DNA from: Paulinella micropora
Taxonomy: Eukaryota; Cercozoa; Imbricatea; Euglyphida; Paulinellidae
Length of the DNA: 64,000 nucleotides
Assembly: GCA_019918135.1 (NCBI GenBank)
Contig: WBZZ01006968.1
Location: 141,001-205,000 of the forward strand
Reading direction: 5' to 3'
Below are positions 62,854-64,000 of this stretch, one piece after another (position 1 is the first letter of the stretch; every line of letters begins with the position of its first letter). The translations under genes were made by a program, and so were the position numbers. A model generated the notes under the pieces. The model was given only the letters and a program-made list of their open reading frames with translations. It did no database searches and was not told the DNA's origin.

Positions 62854-63092
62854 TCATAGGGCGATATTTAGTCCTTCAACGAGCATCTGGAGTTGTTTCA
62901 TCCTTGCGATGTCAACTTTCTCCTTTTCCCTTTTCTCCTTTGCTTTTTTCAATATAACATCCTTGTTATTGTAGTAGTAGTAGTCCTAAGCATTCTGCTG
63001 TGCTTTCTCTTTGTTTTTTATATATAAATTTTCATTGGTTCTGAATTTCTTTGCAGGATTTCTTCGTCTGTAAATACTTTGGTTCTGCCCAT
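62854..63092 (-). pseudogene. Small basic PLV protein, broken
   Basis: ATG at 63092 (MGRTKVFTDEEILQRNSEPM). A frame change near 63020 and a stop near 62990 interrupt it; the final part, AKEKREKEKVDIARMKQLQM, ends at TGA 62854. About 78 residues, highly basic and helical. Too short and broken to show as a long ORF. No family recognised, but it has the look of the small basic ORFs in PLVs. Confidence 0.35.
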
Positions 63093-64000
63093 TATATGTT
63101 TTTGTTTTTGAAATTAAAAAACAATAAATATATATATATGTAATATAATATTTCATTTCTTTAAATAATATTTATTCTTTTATTTACAAACTTTTAATAT
63201 AGAGCATATTTTTTTGGAAAAAGATAAGGGGGCTCAGCACACTGAGAAAGAATAAGAAAATGGTGATAAGGGAGACTAGTATTGATAGTTTGCAAAAAAG
63301 TGTGATTTTCTAGTTTTGCTAGTTTTTGTTGATTAATAGGAGAGTGAAAAATGATGAAATAAGTTAAATTTATGTATAGAAATATAAAGATAAGTGTGCT
63401 ATAGTGGTACATATAGTAATCTAATTGATTTATCCCAGTGATAAACAGAAATTTGCGTGGAAATGCACGAAACACAGAAAAACAAAGCAGTTTAGAGGGG
63501 GTGTCTTTTGTAGCAGCAACTGTATTTTTCTTTTTATATGTATAGTGTACTAAAGAATTGTACATTGAATTGTGATCAAAAGTACAGAGGCAGAGAGCTT
63601 GTAATGTTTGATGTAGCAGTAGAAAGGGAGGGTTAATCACGCCACCCTTCCTTCTACCCCCACGAGGTCGAAGAAAAAAAAGTCGCACCAAAAAACACCC
63701 AAGCGGTGTAAACGGTAATTTTGGCCGCAGACGACGCAAAATTCATCTGTTTTCTTTTTCTTTTCTGGGCCATCAAGTGCACAATTCTTGCTTCCAACGT
63801 CTTTTTCCCGTCCAAGCGATGATACAGAAAAAACAGACATCCATGTTTTTTTTTGCGTTTTGGGATTATCAGATCCTTTTCAAAATAAAGAGGTCTGGAC
63901 GTTTTGGACGATTATCAGATCTTTTTATGAACGAGAGCTTTGATACTCTTTTATCGTAGGTTTTTTGTTCGTTTCTGTCGTTTCTTCTATCGATGGCTCT
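63093..64000. other. AT-rich tail without recognisable genes
   Basis: TATA-type repeats near 63127 and mixed AT-rich DNA. A 181-codon minus-strand ORF (63194-63739) has no conserved features and its composition follows the DNA. From about 63640 the base composition shifts toward the mean, which may mark the end of the AT-rich insertion. Confidence 0.45.

Larger units (their letters stand above)
57696..63092. mobile_element. Polinton-like virus (PLV)/virophage-type remnant
   Basis: An AT-rich block with capsid and structural genes on the plus strand (57.7-60.1 kb) and a protein-primed DNA polymerase with small genes on the minus strand (63.1-60.1 kb). Nearly all genes carry frameshifts or stops. 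No terminal inverted repeats, integrase or packaging ATPase can be seen, so it is partial. The gene set points to PLV, polinton or virophage relatives; the exact group is not decidable here. Confidence 0.75.

Noticed and set aside
57696-63092. Mavirus-type virophage as a firm assignment
   Set aside because: Capsid and PolB fit several related groups. Without ATPase, protease and integrase the group cannot be fixed.
63194-63739. 181-codon minus-strand ORF in the AT-rich tail
   Set aside because: No motif, no start context, and composition simply follows the DNA.

Overview
The window reads as nuclear DNA of a eukaryotic microbe (protist or alga) rather than a bacterium or a clean viral genome. 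It has a Ty3/gypsy retrotransposon, a 9.5-kb DNA transposon with intron-like breaks, AATAAA signals, CA and AAAT microsatellites, and no bacterial operon or tRNA/rRNA signature. From about 5.3 to 57.7 kb the dense GC-rich genes look like those of nucleocytoplasmic giant viruses: an RNA polymerase largest subunit, a RecD-like SF1 helicase, F-box/LRR proteins, RING, MYND and C2H2 zinc-finger proteins, a Kelch protein, a divergent kinase, a PD-(D/E)XK-like nuclease, an FkbM-like methyltransferase fragment, a glycosyltransferase-like protein and a heliorhodopsin-like membrane protein. Many are broken by single-base frameshifts or stops. I favour a decaying endogenous giant-virus region. Raw long-read error is the main alternative, because many breaks sit in or near homopolymers.

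Layout. 0-5.3 kb: minus-strand, 5'-truncated Ty3/gypsy element abutting the 3' end of a modular surface-protein gene (5.3-9.4 kb). 10.3-29 kb: helicase, two tandem F-box/LRR paralogues, a large unknown protein with a protease-like end, RING, PD-(D/E)XK, FkbM fragment, kinase, and a C2H2 array fused to a nuclease-like domain. 29.4-44.4 kb: RNA polymerase largest-subunit gene split by a 9,484-bp DNA transposon (29954-39437) with 22-bp terminal inverted repeats and a GATC target duplication in the same codon phase on both sides. The transposon carries a DDE-like transposase with SAP and zinc-finger domains, chromodomain-like and SET-like ORFs, a CxC cluster, subterminal palindromes and a ~180-bp satellite. 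44.5-57.5 kb: unknown genes, the Kelch gene, a repeat field with a long hairpin, two multi-pass membrane proteins, and MYND proteins, one apparently fused to a glycosyltransferase-like domain.

At about 57.69 kb composition switches abruptly to AT-rich DNA holding a decayed polinton-like virus (57.7-63.1 kb): major capsid protein, a second structural protein, a small ExoX-tail-like protein, protein-primed family B DNA polymerase and small ORFs. The last 900 bp are AT-rich with no recognisable gene.

Long G or C runs lie a short distance upstream of most predicted starts in the GC-rich part and may be a promoter-associated feature of this genome.
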